Origin: an uncultured Bacilli bacterium
GTDB taxonomy: Bacteria; Bacillota_I; Bacilli_A; RF39; UBA660
NCBI GenBank assembly: GCA_934098525.1
Contig: CAKONZ010000005.1
Span: 1-64,000, forward strand
DNA length: 64,000 nucleotides
Reading direction: 5' to 3'
The notes beneath the pieces are model-generated. The model was not told the DNA's origin and ran no database searches. It saw only the letters and a program-made list of their open reading frames with translations. The translations under genes were made by a program, and so were the position numbers. Below, in pieces: positions 51,284-61,161 of the stretch. Position 1 is the first letter of the stretch. Each line of letters opens with the position of its first letter.

Positions 51284-52017
51284 TATATTTCAATCCAATC
51301 TAGTGCTTCATCTTGTTTTGCTATATATATAGTTATATCATTATTATTTATTTTATTTTTTGTTGTTGATAACGCTAAGGATGGAGTATTATTTTCTTGA
51401 CTAAGGTGCGCTAAAACTATGTTTTTTGTATTTTTTCCTATAATTTTTTCTAAATATTTAGCGGCATCTTCATTTGATAAATGGCCTCTGTCTCCTAGAA
51501 TTCTTTGTTGAAGATAAAAAGGATATTTACTATTTCGAAGCATTTCTATATCGTGATTACTTTCAATTATATATGCATCTTTATTTTCTATTTGGGTTAG
51601 TATTTTATTATTTATATATCCTGTATCTGTCATATATATTAATTCTTTATCTTCTTTGATTGATATTCCACTGCATTTTACATCATGTGATAAATTAAAT
51701 AAATTTATTTTTATATCATCAATATTGTAATTATTATCATAAATTATATTGTCATAATTTATTTTACTTTCTAATTCTTCTTTTTCTATTTGAGTTAGTA
51801 TTACTGGATGATATTTTTTTAAATAAGAGTTTATTCCTTTTATATGATCATCATGTATATGTGTTAGTATTATTATGTCTATATTTTTAATATTGTTGTT
51901 TATTCTTTTTTCGGCGTTTTTTAGTGTTATTCCTGCATCTATTAGTATAGTTATATGATTATTTTTGACTAGGGTTGCATTACCTTTGGAACCACTTGAT
52001 AATACTTTTACTATCAT
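51283..52017 (-). CDS. walJ: metallo-beta-lactamase fold hydrolase WalJ (YycJ)
   Basis: A 244-residue MBL-fold protein with LSSGSKGNATLV at the N-terminus, the metal-binding ILTHIHDDHIKG and later HxH-type motifs (LAHLSQENNTP). YycJ/WalJ of Bacilli is tied to DNA replication and cell-wall control and has nuclease activity. The walR, walK, walH and walI genes are not in this window. It starts in an ATGA overlap with the M23 gene stop. Confidence 0.93.
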   Translation of the reverse strand: MIVKVLSSGSKGNATLVKNNHITILIDAGITLKNAEKRINNNIKNIDIIILTHIHDDHIKGINSYLKKYHPVILTQIEKEELESKINYDNIIYDNNYNIDDIKINLFNLSHDVKCSGISIKEDKELIYMTDTGYINNKILTQIENKDAYIIESNHDIEMLRNSKYPFYLQQRILGDRGHLSNEDAAKYLEKIIGKNTKNIVLAHLSQENNTPSLALSTTKNKINNNDITIYIAKQDEALDWIEI

Positions 52018-53489
52018 TGATATAATAAGAAAGGATTAAGAAGTTCACCATTATATCTTACTTCAAAGTGTAAATGTGTTCCTGTTGAATAACCTGAATT
52101 TCCCATTGTTCCTATTACTTCTCCCATTGTTACTGCTTGGCCTTCTCTTACATATACGTCTTTTAAATGGGCGTATCTTGTTGTATAGCCGTTATTGTGG
52201 TTTATGTCAATACGATTACCAAAGGTAGCCATACCTGTTGATCCTATATTGTTGCCATATCCTGTTGCAATTCCTGTTACTGTTCCATCATTTGCAGCAT
52301 ATACTGGTGATCCATATCCGGTTCCAGATATATCTATACCATTATGCATTCTACCCCATCTTGGTCCCATATAATCTGTTATTATATATGGCGTTCTAGT
52401 TGGCCATGCCCAATATTCTGTTGACGCTACAACATATTGAGTTCTAACACCTGTTTTTACTATCTGATTTACTGGAGCTTTTAAAACTTCTGTATTTATT
52501 GTTACAGCACTTGTTATTTGACCATTTTCTATTTTTAGTTTTTGAGTAACTTTACTTTCTCCATTTTGACCATTTTGTGTTACTTCACTGTAACCTACAA
52601 ATAAACTACTATCTTCATATGTCTCTGTTTTAAATCTTACTGTTTGAATTTCTACATTGTGTTGTTCCTCTACTATTGTTATTAATGGATCGATTAAGCT
52701 TATTATTACTTCTTGTCCACTATAAAGTAGAGTATTTTCATCTGCTAAATCGGGATTAGCTATTAAAAATTCAGATGGCAATAATGTATTGGCTGCCGCT
52801 ATTGATTTTATTGTATCACCTGATTTTACTGTGTATTTTTTTTGATCAGATGTTGTTCCAAATAGAAGATATTTAGCTAATTCTTTTTCTGTTTGGAATA
52901 TTCTTTCATTAGCAGGAATATTGTCTTCTTTTATTACTATTTTTTCTTTTACATATACATTTTCTATTATACTTCCTGTATCTGTGATTTCTTCTTGATT
53001 TTCTTGTAAATATAAATTGTATTTCTCTTCATCTATAAATGATTTTACAGTTTCATTAACAGCTGTTGATAAAATACTTTTATCTAATAGATATAAATAT
53101 AGTGTCTCTTTGTCTTTATCATCTTCTGCTGGGATAATTGTTACTTTATAACCTGGTATAGTAAAATTTTCTGTTTCTTTTACTTTATTATATATATCTT
53201 CTGTTGAAGTTATATCTTCATTATATGTTATTTCTTCTTTTATTTCTAATCCTGTTGGAGCATATACTCTTTCAACATTGTATTTTTCTTTTAAACTTGT
53301 TTGTTCGATATCTATGTAATTTTCTAGTTCTTTTTTTGATTTTATTAACCCTATTGATTTACCATCTAAATAAACTCGATACACTTCTTTAGCTGTATAA
53401 TATGTATTTGAAGTTGTGTGTAATATTAAGATTATTATACTTATTGAAAATCCCAATAATGAAAATAATATGGTGTTAATTTTATTCAC
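52014..53489 (-). CDS. M23 family peptidase with LysM and G5 domains
   Basis: A 491-residue exported wall hydrolase. A signal or anchor segment (about 8-30) leads to a helical region, then LysM (about 218-262, KYTVKSGDTIKSIAAANTLL), G5 (about 275-350, VRFKTETYEDSSL), and an M23 domain (about 385-490). The M23 motifs MHNGIDISG, YAHLKDV and GTHLHFEVRYNG are all intact, so it should be an active zinc endopeptidase. I chose GTG 53489 because GAGGGTG lies 6 nt upstream and it overlaps the dnaB stop by 8 nt (GTGAATAA); a reading from ATG 53513 lacks a site. Its place between dnaB and walJ suggests co-expression with the origin-proximal block. Confidence 0.94.
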   Translation of the reverse strand: MNKINTILFSLLGFSISIIILILHTTSNTYYTAKEVYRVYLDGKSIGLIKSKKELENYIDIEQTSLKEKYNVERVYAPTGLEIKEEITYNEDITSTEDIYNKVKETENFTIPGYKVTIIPAEDDKDKETLYLYLLDKSILSTAVNETVKSFIDEEKYNLYLQENQEEITDTGSIIENVYVKEKIVIKEDNIPANERIFQTEKELAKYLLFGTTSDQKKYTVKSGDTIKSIAAANTLLPSEFLIANPDLADENTLLYSGQEVIISLIDPLITIVEEQHNVEIQTVRFKTETYEDSSLFVGYSEVTQNGQNGESKVTQKLKIENGQITSAVTINTEVLKAPVNQIVKTGVRTQYVVASTEYWAWPTRTPYIITDYMGPRWGRMHNGIDISGTGYGSPVYAANDGTVTGIATGYGNNIGSTGMATFGNRIDINHNNGYTTRYAHLKDVYVREGQAVTMGEVIGTMGNSGYSTGTHLHFEVRYNGELLNPFLLYQ

Positions 53490-54837
53490 TTTTTTCACCC
53501 TCTTTTTCTTCATGTTTGTAGTTCATAAATGAAGATGTATTCTTTTTAAATAATAATTCTGCTTTTCCTGTTTTACCACTACGGTTTTTTCTAATTATTA
53601 CTTCAGATCTACTCATGTTGTCATCTATTTTGGATTCTTCATTGTAATAGTCGTCTCTATAGATGAATGCTACTATATCAGCATCTTGTTCGATAGATCC
53701 TGATTCTCTTAAATCACTTAAAACAGGTCGTTTGTCTTCTCTTAATTCTGGTGTACGTGATAATTGTGCTAGGGTTATTACTGGTATTTTTAATTCTAAC
53801 GCTAATGTTTTTAATGCTCTTGATATTTCTGATACTTCTTGTTGCCTGTTACCGGAATATCTTCCCATACCTCCAATTAGTGTTAAGTAATCGATAACTA
53901 TTAATCCTAAATTTTTATCCATATTAGCTATTCTTCTACATTTTGCTTTTATGTCTCCGATTGTTACTCCTGGTGAATCGTCTATGTAAATATTTAAGTT
54001 GCTTAATTGACTTATTGCTTCATTTACTCTTTGCCAATCTTGAGTTTGTAGGTTACCATTTTGTAGTTTTTTTGCTTCTACTTGACCAACTGATGAAATC
54101 ATACGATTTACTAGTTGTTCTGCTCTCATTTCTAGTGTAAATATTACGACTGATTTTTTTGAGTTTAATGCAACGTTTGTTGCTATATTTAATGCTAGAG
54201 CAGTTTTTCCCATTGCTGGTCTTGCTGCTAAAATTATTAGTTCATTTTCATGAAGTCCATCTGTGATGTTATCTAATTCATAGTATCCAGTTGATAAACC
54301 ACTTATTTTTCCTTTGTTAGCTGCTAGTTTTTCTAAGTTTTCTTGTACTTCGTTTAAAACATCAGGCATTGTTCTAAATTCTGTTGATTTTCTGTTTTTT
54401 ACTACATTTAATATTCTTGCTTCTGCTTTGTCTAATGTTTCATTAACTGGAAGATCACTATTATATCCTAATGTTGCTATTTGTGTTGCTTCTTCAATTA
54501 AGTTTCTTAGTATGCTTTTATCTTCTACTATTTTTAGATAATGATCTATATTAGCTGCAGTTGGAGTCTGATCTAATATTTCTGTTAGATACTCAACTCC
54601 TCCAATTTCTTTTAGAATTTTCTTATCTTTTAATTTATTTGTAACAGTTGTTATATCTATTGCTACATTGTCAGTATATAATTCTTTTATAGTTTCAAAT
54701 ATTTTTCCATGTTTTTCTAAAAAGAAACTTTCTTTATTTAAACTTTCTATTGATTTTTGAATAGCATATTTTGATAAAAACATTGCCCCTAGTACTGATT
54801 GTTCGGCTTCTATATTATGGGGTATTTCTCTATTCAT
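53482..54837 (-). CDS. dnaB: replicative DNA helicase
   Basis: A 451-residue DnaB-family helicase (called DnaC in B. subtilis). The N-terminal domain (about 1-145: PHNIEAEQSVLGAMFLSKYA) precedes a RecA-like motor with Walker A ARPAMGKTALALNIA, Walker B LIVIDYLTL and the DADIVAFIYRDDYY segment. It follows rplI by 9 nt, as is common in Firmicutes. Confidence 0.98.
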   Translation of the reverse strand: MNREIPHNIEAEQSVLGAMFLSKYAIQKSIESLNKESFFLEKHGKIFETIKELYTDNVAIDITTVTNKLKDKKILKEIGGVEYLTEILDQTPTAANIDHYLKIVEDKSILRNLIEEATQIATLGYNSDLPVNETLDKAEARILNVVKNRKSTEFRTMPDVLNEVQENLEKLAANKGKISGLSTGYYELDNITDGLHENELIILAARPAMGKTALALNIATNVALNSKKSVVIFTLEMRAEQLVNRMISSVGQVEAKKLQNGNLQTQDWQRVNEAISQLSNLNIYIDDSPGVTIGDIKAKCRRIANMDKNLGLIVIDYLTLIGGMGRYSGNRQQEVSEISRALKTLALELKIPVITLAQLSRTPELREDKRPVLSDLRESGSIEQDADIVAFIYRDDYYNEESKIDDNMSRSEVIIRKNRSGKTGKAELLFKKNTSSFMNYKHEEKEGEKSE

Positions 54838-54846
54838 TTATTCCAC

Positions 54847-55290
54847 CTACTTTGTTAATTCTACTTTAATTATTGCTTTTATGTCCTTATATAAACTTAT
54901 TTCAACATCATGATATCCTAATGTTGATAAAGAATTTTTTAGTAATATTTGGTTTTTACTAATATTATAATTGAAATTTTTATCTAGTTCTTCTTTTATT
55001 TGTTTTGCAGATATACTACCAAATACTTTATCTTGGCTACCTGTTTTTACTTTAAATGTTAGTTTTTTTTGTTCTAATTTTTCTTTTATAGCTATAGCTT
55101 CTTTTTTATTATTTTCATCTTCTTTAGCATTTTTTATGTTTTCTCTTTCTAATTGTTTTGATGTTTCAATTGTTTTTTGTACAGCATAGCCATTTTTTAT
55201 TAAAAAGTTTTTGGCGTATCCGTCTTTTACTTCTTTTATTTCACCTTTTTTGCCTTGATTTTTTAAATCTTTTATAAATATAACTTTCAT
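54847..55290 (-). CDS. rplI: 50S ribosomal protein L9
   Basis: A 147-residue L9. The N-terminal rRNA-binding domain (MKVIFIKDLKNQGKKGEIKE, VKDGYAKNFLIKNGYA) joins by a long helix to the C-terminal domain (GSQDKVFGSISAKQIKEEL). In order between rpsR and dnaB; the gap to rpsR is 72 nt. Confidence 0.98.
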   Translation of the reverse strand: MKVIFIKDLKNQGKKGEIKEVKDGYAKNFLIKNGYAVQKTIETSKQLERENIKNAKEDENNKKEAIAIKEKLEQKKLTFKVKTGSQDKVFGSISAKQIKEELDKNFNYNISKNQILLKNSLSTLGYHDVEISLYKDIKAIIKVELTK

Positions 55291-55362
55291 AAAAAACCTC
55301 CCAATTTAACTTAAATTATATCATATTAATTTTAATAAAAAAAGACTTTAAAAGATTAAAGT

Positions 55363-55578
55363 CTATTTTGTAAATGGTAATAAAGCTATTGCACGTGCTT
55401 TTTTGATTTCTTCTGCTATCATTCTTTGATGTTTTGCACAAGCTCCTGTTACACGTCTTGGTAAAATTTTTCCTTTTTCATTAATATATTTTTTAAGGAT
55501 ATCAACCATTTTATAATTGATTGTTTTACCTGTACACATATAACATATTTTTTTCTTTTTTCTATAAAATTCTGCCAT
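55363..55578 (-). CDS. rpsR: 30S ribosomal protein S18
   Basis: A 71-residue S18 with the family core DILKKYINEKGKILPRRVTG and CAKHQRMIAEEIKKARAIAL. The N-terminal KKICYMCTGK has a CxxC, so it may be the zinc-binding form. Third gene of rpsF-ssb-rpsR. Confidence 0.97.
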   Translation of the reverse strand: MAEFYRKKKKICYMCTGKTINYKMVDILKKYINEKGKILPRRVTGACAKHQRMIAEEIKKARAIALLPFTK

Positions 55579-55596
55579 GTTTTTTCCTCCTTTATA

Positions 55597-56064
55597 TTAG
55601 AAAGGTAAATCATCATCTTCAACTTTTATTTCTTCACCAAAATCTTTAAAAGGATCGTTGTCAACAGATGTTGTTTTTACATCTATATCATCTGCAAAGT
55701 TATATGGATTTACATCTGTTTTATTTGATTCTCTTTGTTCACGACTTGCTTTAGTATCTAAAAATTGAACATTATCCGCTACTACTTCTGTTACATATCT
55801 CTTTTGACCATTTTGATCATCATAACTTCTTGTTTGAATACGTCCATCAATAGCAACTTGACTTCCTTGATTTAAATAATTTTTTACATTTTCAGCTTGT
55901 TTTCTCCAAACTACAATGTTAATAAAATCTGTTTCTCTTTCTCCACTTGTTCCAGTAAATGGTCTATTTACTGCTAGTGAAAATGTCGCTACAGCTATAT
56001 TTGATCCTGTATATCTTAATTCTGGATCTTTTACTAATCTTCCTATTAAAAATACTTTATTCAT
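55597..56064 (-). CDS. ssb: single-stranded DNA-binding protein
   Basis: A 155-residue SSB. The OB fold (about 1-108: MNKVFLIGRLVKDPELRYTG ... FINIVVWRKQAENVKNYLNQ) is followed by a flexible linker and the DDDLPF tail that recruits repair and replication partners. It lies between rpsF and rpsR as in most Bacilli. Confidence 0.98.
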   Translation of the reverse strand: MNKVFLIGRLVKDPELRYTGSNIAVATFSLAVNRPFTGTSGERETDFINIVVWRKQAENVKNYLNQGSQVAIDGRIQTRSYDDQNGQKRYVTEVVADNVQFLDTKASREQRESNKTDVNPYNFADDIDVKTTSVDNDPFKDFGEEIKVEDDDLPF

Positions 56065-56073
56065 ATGTACCTC

Positions 56074-56361
56074 TTAATCTTCAATTTTTACAACTAAAGA
56101 ACGAATAATATTTTCGCTAACATTTGAAATATGATTAAATTCATTGATAGCTGCTACTGGAGCTTCAGTAGTAATTAAGAAATAATATCCTTTATTGAAT
56201 TTTTTTATTTCATATGCTAAATCTTTTTGTCCTTGTTCATCAAAACCAATTATTTTAGAACCTTTATTTTCTAAAACTTTTTTTACATCTTCTGCTACTT
56301 TTTTGATTGCAGCTTCTTCTAGTGTTGGTTTTACGATAAACATAATTTCATATTTTTTCAT
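56074..56361 (-). CDS. rpsF: 30S ribosomal protein S6
   Basis: A 95-residue S6 (MKKYEIMFIVKPTLEEAAIK ... YYFLITTEAPVAAINEFNHI ... VKIED). I chose ATG 56361 because GGAGGTG lies 7 nt upstream; an in-frame ATG at 56385 is before that site. First gene of the rpsF-ssb-rpsR operon with a promoter at 56429-56457. Confidence 0.97.
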   Translation of the reverse strand: MKKYEIMFIVKPTLEEAAIKKVAEDVKKVLENKGSKIIGFDEQGQKDLAYEIKKFNKGYYFLITTEAPVAAINEFNHISNVSENIIRSLVVKIED

Positions 56362-56428
56362 CGTTTTACACCTCCTTTTGGACATCAGGCTTCTATACGA
56401 AGCAAGGAGTACTTAATACTCGTTATGT

Positions 56429-56457
56429 ATTATAGCAAATCTTATATTTTTTGTCTA
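56429..56457 (-). promoter_or_regulatory. sigma-A promoter of rpsF-ssb-rpsR
   Basis: The minus strand has TAGACA, a 17-nt spacer and a consensus TATAAT. The 60-nt leader has two small hairpins (GAGTA/TACTC and GCTTC/GAAGC), but the CCGAA motif known for S6:S18 feedback leaders is not visible. Confidence 0.8.
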
Positions 56458-56463
56458 GTTTTT

Positions 56464-57561
56464 TTATAAATTAAATCTAAAATGACAAATGTCTCCGTCT
56501 TGCATTAAGTATTCTTTTCCTTCAATTCTTAGTTTTCCTTGTTCTTTTACCTTGGCTTCAGTTTTTGCTTCTATTAAGTCATTATATGCTATTACTTCAG
56601 CCTTTATAAATCCCTTTTCAAAGTCAGAGTGAATTATACCTGCACATTCTTTGGCATTCATTCCATCTTTGTAAGTCCATGCTTTTACTTCTTTTGGACC
56701 ACATGTAAAATATGTTTTTAGGCCTAAAAGTGAATATGCAGCTTCAACTAATTTATCAAGTCCACTTTTTTCTATTCCTAGTTCTTTTAACATTTCTAAT
56801 TTGTCTTCTTCATTTAGTTCTGCTAATTCTGATTCTATTTTAGCTGATACAACTATAACTTTACTATTTTCTTTTTGAGCATAGTCTTTTAATTTTAAAA
56901 CATATTCATTTTCAGTTCCTATTTCATTTTCATCTATATTTGCTAAATATATATGTGGTTTTAATGTTAAAAAATTGTATGATTTTATAGAAAATAATTC
57001 TTCTTTTGTTAGATTAATTAGTCTTAATGGGATATCCTTTTCTAAGGATTCTTTGCATTTAATTAGTGTTTCATATTCTATTACTGTATCTTTTTCTTTT
57101 GTTGTTTCTGCTTTCTTTTTTATTTTTTCAATTCTATTTGTTATTATTTCTAGATCTGCTAAGGCTAATTCTAAATTAATTATTCCAACGTCTCTTATTG
57201 GATCAACGCTTCCTTCAACGTGAGTTATTTCTTTATTGTCAAAACATCTCACTACTTCACATATAGCATCTACTTCTCTTATGTGAGATAAAAATTTGTT
57301 TCCTAAACCTTCTCCTACTGAGGCTCCTTTTACTATTCCTGCTATGTCAACAAATTCAAATGTTGCTGGTTTTACTTCTTCTGGAATGTATATTTCTTCT
57401 AGTTTTATTAATCTTTTATCTGGTACTGTTACTATTCCGACATTTGGATCTATTGTTGCAAATGGATAGTTTGCTACTAAAATATTTTTTTTGGTAATTG
57501 CATTAAATAATGTTGATTTTCCGACATTTGGAAGTCCTACTATTCCTGCTTTTAAACTCAT
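56464..57561 (-). CDS. ychF: ribosome-binding ATPase/GTPase YchF (OLA1 family)
   Basis: A 365-residue Obg-related protein. The G1 motif AGIVGLPNVGKSTLFNAI, the G3 DIAGIVKGASVGEGLGNKFL, and the C-terminal TGS domain (TYFTCGPKEVKAWTYKDGMN) are intact. YchF prefers ATP and acts with ribosomes and stress control. In B. subtilis (yyaF) it also lies before rpsF. Confidence 0.98.
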   Translation of the reverse strand: MSLKAGIVGLPNVGKSTLFNAITKKNILVANYPFATIDPNVGIVTVPDKRLIKLEEIYIPEEVKPATFEFVDIAGIVKGASVGEGLGNKFLSHIREVDAICEVVRCFDNKEITHVEGSVDPIRDVGIINLELALADLEIITNRIEKIKKKAETTKEKDTVIEYETLIKCKESLEKDIPLRLINLTKEELFSIKSYNFLTLKPHIYLANIDENEIGTENEYVLKLKDYAQKENSKVIVVSAKIESELAELNEEDKLEMLKELGIEKSGLDKLVEAAYSLLGLKTYFTCGPKEVKAWTYKDGMNAKECAGIIHSDFEKGFIKAEVIAYNDLIEAKTEAKVKEQGKLRIEGKEYLMQDGDICHFRFNL

Positions 57562-57573
57562 TTTTTCAACTCC

Positions 57574-59169
57574 TTATAATGTTGGATATACTCCTGGTCC
57601 TAGTGGTAAGCCAATTATATACCACATTAGTATGATAAATATCCATGTTAATGTATAACCTATAAAGTATGGAATCATTAAATTTATTCCTTCTTTTATT
57701 GAAAAATATTTATCTTGTTCTTTATTATATATATTTAAGTATCCAATGTAAACAACAAAATACGCTAAAAGTGGTGTTATTCCATTTGTCATTGATTCGG
57801 CTGCTCTAAAAATAAATTGTCCATATTGTGGTGACATATTTAATTGCATCATTGTAGGAATTAATATCGGAGATATTATTGACCATTTTGCTAGTGATGT
57901 TGTTACAAACATGTTTGATATGGCTATTATTATTATTGATACAATAATTAGTGCTAATCCTGATAGTGGAAGAGCTTTTAAGATGTTTGCTAATGTTGCT
58001 ACTATTACAGTTCCAATGTTGCTTTCTTTAAATACTGCTATAAATTGTGATGCAAAAAATATCAACACTATTAATGAACCTAGTGTTTTTAATTTTTCAT
58101 CTAGTTTATTAAATAATTCTTTATCATTTTTAATTGATTCTGAACCAATTCCATAAGATATTCCTGTTATCATAAAAAATAGTGATATTATATATGTAAA
58201 ACCATCTTGGAAGTATGAATTTGGTCCAAATAATTGATCTGAATATGTTTTTTGATTTAAGTCTAGTAAAAAACCTGATAGAGGTAATCCTGGAATAATT
58301 GAATATATAAATATTAGTGCTATTATTATTCCTGATATACGAGCATATTTTAATCCTTTTTTTTCTTTGGCTTCTTCTTTTATTTTCTTTTGTTCTTCAT
58401 ATTGTAAGTCAAGATATTCTATTTCTTTTGTTTGTCCTAATTCATCATGTTTTTTTGATATGTATCTACCTAATTTTTTTACTACTATTTTTTCTGTTAT
58501 TATAGTTCCTACTATAGCCATTATTATGCAAGAAATTATCATTATATATAGATTTGATGTCATTCTTACATAAAATGATGAGTCTATTAGATGCGCTGCT
58601 TGTGTTGTGTATGGAATTAAGCTTAGATCTATTGTTCCTACAAAGAAACTAATACTATAACCAAATGCAACTCCTGCAAAAGCTGCTGCTACTCCTACAA
58701 GTGGGTTTCTTCCATTAAATAAAAACAATAATGCTCCTAGTGGGATTAGTATAGCATACCCAACTTCATTTACAATACTTGAAAATATTGCTAATAAAAT
58801 TAATATGAATGTTAGAGTTTTAGGATTAATTTTAGCAAATCTTTTTTTCATAAAAGTTTGAATTAACCCTGTTACTTCTGCTATTTCGATTCCTATAAGT
58901 GTTATTATTAAGGTAGTAAGAGTAGTAAATGATGCAAAGTTTGTTGTTGCGTTACTAAATATTTTTTCTATTCCTTCTCTACTTAATAAATTATTTACTG
59001 TTATTATTGTTTTTTCTAATATATTTGTTTGTTGATTGATTGTACTATATGTTGCAGATATTTTAAATAAAGATAATATTAGACTTAATAAAATTACTCC
59101 TATTGTTAATAAAACATATGTTGTTATGGGATGTAATTTTTTTAATTTCATTTTTTTCTTTTTTGCCAT
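57574..59169 (-). CDS. AbgT family transporter
   Basis: A 531-residue membrane protein with about eleven helices. The family blocks SIVNEVGYAILIPLGALLFL, GVAAAFAGVAFGYSISFFVG and FVTTSLAKWSIISPILIPTM are present, close to AbgT/YdaH. Members import p-aminobenzoyl-glutamate or export folate-like compounds and sulfonamides. A charged loop (about 225-270) with EEQKKIKEEAKEKKG is typical. It sits between DUF951 and ychF, where Bacillus has other genes. Confidence 0.9.
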   Translation of the reverse strand: MAKKKKMKLKKLHPITTYVLLTIGVILLSLILSLFKISATYSTINQQTNILEKTIITVNNLLSREGIEKIFSNATTNFASFTTLTTLIITLIGIEIAEVTGLIQTFMKKRFAKINPKTLTFILILLAIFSSIVNEVGYAILIPLGALLFLFNGRNPLVGVAAAFAGVAFGYSISFFVGTIDLSLIPYTTQAAHLIDSSFYVRMTSNLYIMIISCIIMAIVGTIITEKIVVKKLGRYISKKHDELGQTKEIEYLDLQYEEQKKIKEEAKEKKGLKYARISGIIIALIFIYSIIPGLPLSGFLLDLNQKTYSDQLFGPNSYFQDGFTYIISLFFMITGISYGIGSESIKNDKELFNKLDEKLKTLGSLIVLIFFASQFIAVFKESNIGTVIVATLANILKALPLSGLALIIVSIIIIAISNMFVTTSLAKWSIISPILIPTMMQLNMSPQYGQFIFRAAESMTNGITPLLAYFVVYIGYLNIYNKEQDKYFSIKEGINLMIPYFIGYTLTWIFIILMWYIIGLPLGPGVYPTL

Positions 59170-59172
59170 ATA

Positions 59173-59361
59173 TTACTCCTCTACTATTTTTTTTAGTTTT
59201 TTGTTGAAGTCGATTCTAGGAAGCATTATAACTCTATTACAGGCAAGACATTTAATTTTTATGTCTGCTCCAAGTCTTACTATTTCCCAAAGGTTTGTTC
59301 CACATGGATGTTGTTTTTTCATTATTACTTTTGTTCCAATTTGGTAGTTTTTATTTTCCAT
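59173..59361 (-). CDS. DUF951 family protein (YyzM-like)
   Basis: A 62-residue protein with the family pattern KVIMKKQHPCGTNLWEIVRL, GADIKIKC and CNRVIMLPR. The single HPCG and CxxC-like Cys suggest a metal site. It lies between parB and the AbgT gene; in Bacilli yyzM is also next to parB/ychF. Function unknown. Confidence 0.93.
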   Translation of the reverse strand: MENKNYQIGTKVIMKKQHPCGTNLWEIVRLGADIKIKCLACNRVIMLPRIDFNKKLKKIVEE

Positions 59362-59368
59362 AAATTCC

Positions 59369-60259
59369 TCATTTATTAAAATTTATTATTTCTAGTATTC
59401 TATTTAAATCATTATTATTTTCATAAGCAATTTCTAATTTTTTATTTTTTATTTTTACTTTTGTTCCTAAAAATTCTGATAATCTTGTTTCAATATCTTC
59501 ATATTCTGATGATTTTGTTTTGGTCTTTATTTTATTTTTTCTTGTATATATTTCATTTTTTGTTGCTAATTGTTCTAATTCTCTAACACTTATGTTATCA
59601 TCTATTATTTTTGATACTAATTCATCAATTTTTTCTAAGTCTTCTAGTTTTGATAGTACTCTAGCATGACCCATTGATATTTTATTTTCTGATACTAGAT
59701 TTTTTACTTCTTCTGGTAATGTTAATAATCCTAACATATTTGTTATATGACTTCTACTTTTTCCAACCCTTTGCGCTACTTGATCTTGTGTTAGATTTAA
59801 ATTCATCATTAGTGTTTTATAAGCTTCTGCTTCTTCAATTGCATTTAAGTTTTCTCTTTGAAGGTTTTCTAAAACTGCTATTTCCATCATTTGATCGTCT
59901 GTAAAATCTCTTATTATTGCTGGAATTGTGGTTTTACCTGCTAGTTTTGAAGCTCTGAATCTTCTTTCACCTGCAACTATTTCATATCCTTTTATGCTTT
60001 TTTTAACAATTATTGGTTGAAATACACCATGTTCTTTAATTGAATTTGCTAATTCATTTAGTGATTCTTCGTTAAATGTTTTTCTTGGTTGATATGGATT
60101 AACTCTTAATTCGTTTAATGGTATTTCTATTACCTCTTCTTCTTTTGCTGTTTCCATTATCTTTTCTTCTAATTGTCCATAGTTGATGTCTTCAATATTA
60201 AATAATTCTTCTAGACCTCTTCCTAATGCTCTTCTTTTGTTATTATTTATTGTCTCCAT
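59369..60259 (-). CDS. parB: chromosome partitioning protein ParB (Spo0J)
   Basis: A 296-residue CTP-dependent DNA clamp. The N-terminal CTPase region has NPYQPRKTF and the arginine patch GERRFRAS; an HTH (LTQDQVAQRVGKSRSHITNM) reads parS; the C-terminal helices dimerise. With ParA it organises the origin and in B. subtilis controls sporulation entry. It overlaps parA by 17 nt. Confidence 0.96.
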   Translation of the reverse strand: METINNNKRRALGRGLEELFNIEDINYGQLEEKIMETAKEEEVIEIPLNELRVNPYQPRKTFNEESLNELANSIKEHGVFQPIIVKKSIKGYEIVAGERRFRASKLAGKTTIPAIIRDFTDDQMMEIAVLENLQRENLNAIEEAEAYKTLMMNLNLTQDQVAQRVGKSRSHITNMLGLLTLPEEVKNLVSENKISMGHARVLSKLEDLEKIDELVSKIIDDNISVRELEQLATKNEIYTRKNKIKTKTKSSEYEDIETRLSEFLGTKVKIKNKKLEIAYENNNDLNRILEIINFNK

Positions 60260-61025
60260 TTGCTTCTATCACCTCTTTTGCTAAATTTAAATAGGCTTCT
60301 GATCCGCGACTTTTTGGATCATATGCTATTATAGGCTTACCATGTGATGGTGCCTCAGTTAATCTTATTAATCTAGGTATTATTGTGTTATATACTTTAT
60401 CTTTAAAATAACTTCTAATTTCTTCTACAACTTCTATGCCTAAATTTGTTCTTGCATCTAACATTGTAAGTAATACTCCTTCTATTGAAAGGTTTGGATT
60501 TAGATTTTGTTGTGTATACATTATTGCTCTTAATAATTGTGTTATTCCTTCAAGGGCAAAGAATTCACATTGAACTGGTATTATTACAGAGTTTGAAGCT
60601 GTTAAAGCATTTGTTGTTATTAAACCTAATGCAGGAGGACAGTCTATTATAATATAGTCATAATCATCTCTTATTTGATCAATATGATATTTTAATTGTT
60701 CAGATTTTAATACATTATTATTTGCTTGTTCTAACTCTATATCTATTCCTGCTAAGTTTATATTTGCTGGCAAAACATATAAATTTTTATATTTTGTTTT
60801 TACTACAGCTTCTTTAATAGTACAAGTATTATTTAAAACATTGTAGATACTTTTTTCTATTTCCCCTTTATTTATTCCTATACCTGTTGTTGCATTACAT
60901 TGTGGATCTAAATCTATTAATAAAACGCTTTTTCCTAATAGTGCAAGAGAAGCGGATAAATTTATACTTGTTGTTGTTTTTCCTACTCCACCTTTTTGAT
61001 TAATTAATGAAATTACTTTTCCCAT
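60243..61025 (-). CDS. parA: chromosome partitioning ATPase ParA (Soj)
   Basis: A 260-residue Walker-type ATPase. The deviant Walker A NQKGGVGKTTTSINLS and Walker B YDYIIIDCPPAL are intact. The start is ATG 61025 with AAAGGTGG upstream; a reading to 61073 has no site. ParA patterns the nucleoid and regulates DnaA in Bacillus. Confidence 0.97.
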   Translation of the reverse strand: MGKVISLINQKGGVGKTTTSINLSASLALLGKSVLLIDLDPQCNATTGIGINKGEIEKSIYNVLNNTCTIKEAVVKTKYKNLYVLPANINLAGIDIELEQANNNVLKSEQLKYHIDQIRDDYDYIIIDCPPALGLITTNALTASNSVIIPVQCEFFALEGITQLLRAIMYTQQNLNPNLSIEGVLLTMLDARTNLGIEVVEEIRSYFKDKVYNTIIPRLIRLTEAPSHGKPIIAYDPKSRGSEAYLNLAKEVIEANGDNK

Positions 61026-61126
61026 TTTACCACCTTTGTTTCTATAATCATTAATTTTAAAATATTTATCCATTTTATAGACTATATATAGTTTATCAGA
61101 AAAAATAAAAATTTAAAAGGTGTTTT

Positions 61127-61161
61127 AAAAAAAATAAATAAAGTTTTACCTCTATTTATTT
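61127..61161 (-). terminator. probable terminator after noc
   Basis: On the minus strand AAATAAATA and TATTTATTT form a 9-bp AT-only stem followed by a T run. It separates noc from parAB, so parAB may have its own promoter. The all-AT stem makes strength uncertain. Confidence 0.6.

Noticed and set aside
56362..56428. S6:S18 autoregulatory leader before rpsF
   Set aside because: Two small hairpins are present, but the conserved CCGAA bulge motif is absent, so I only annotate the promoter.
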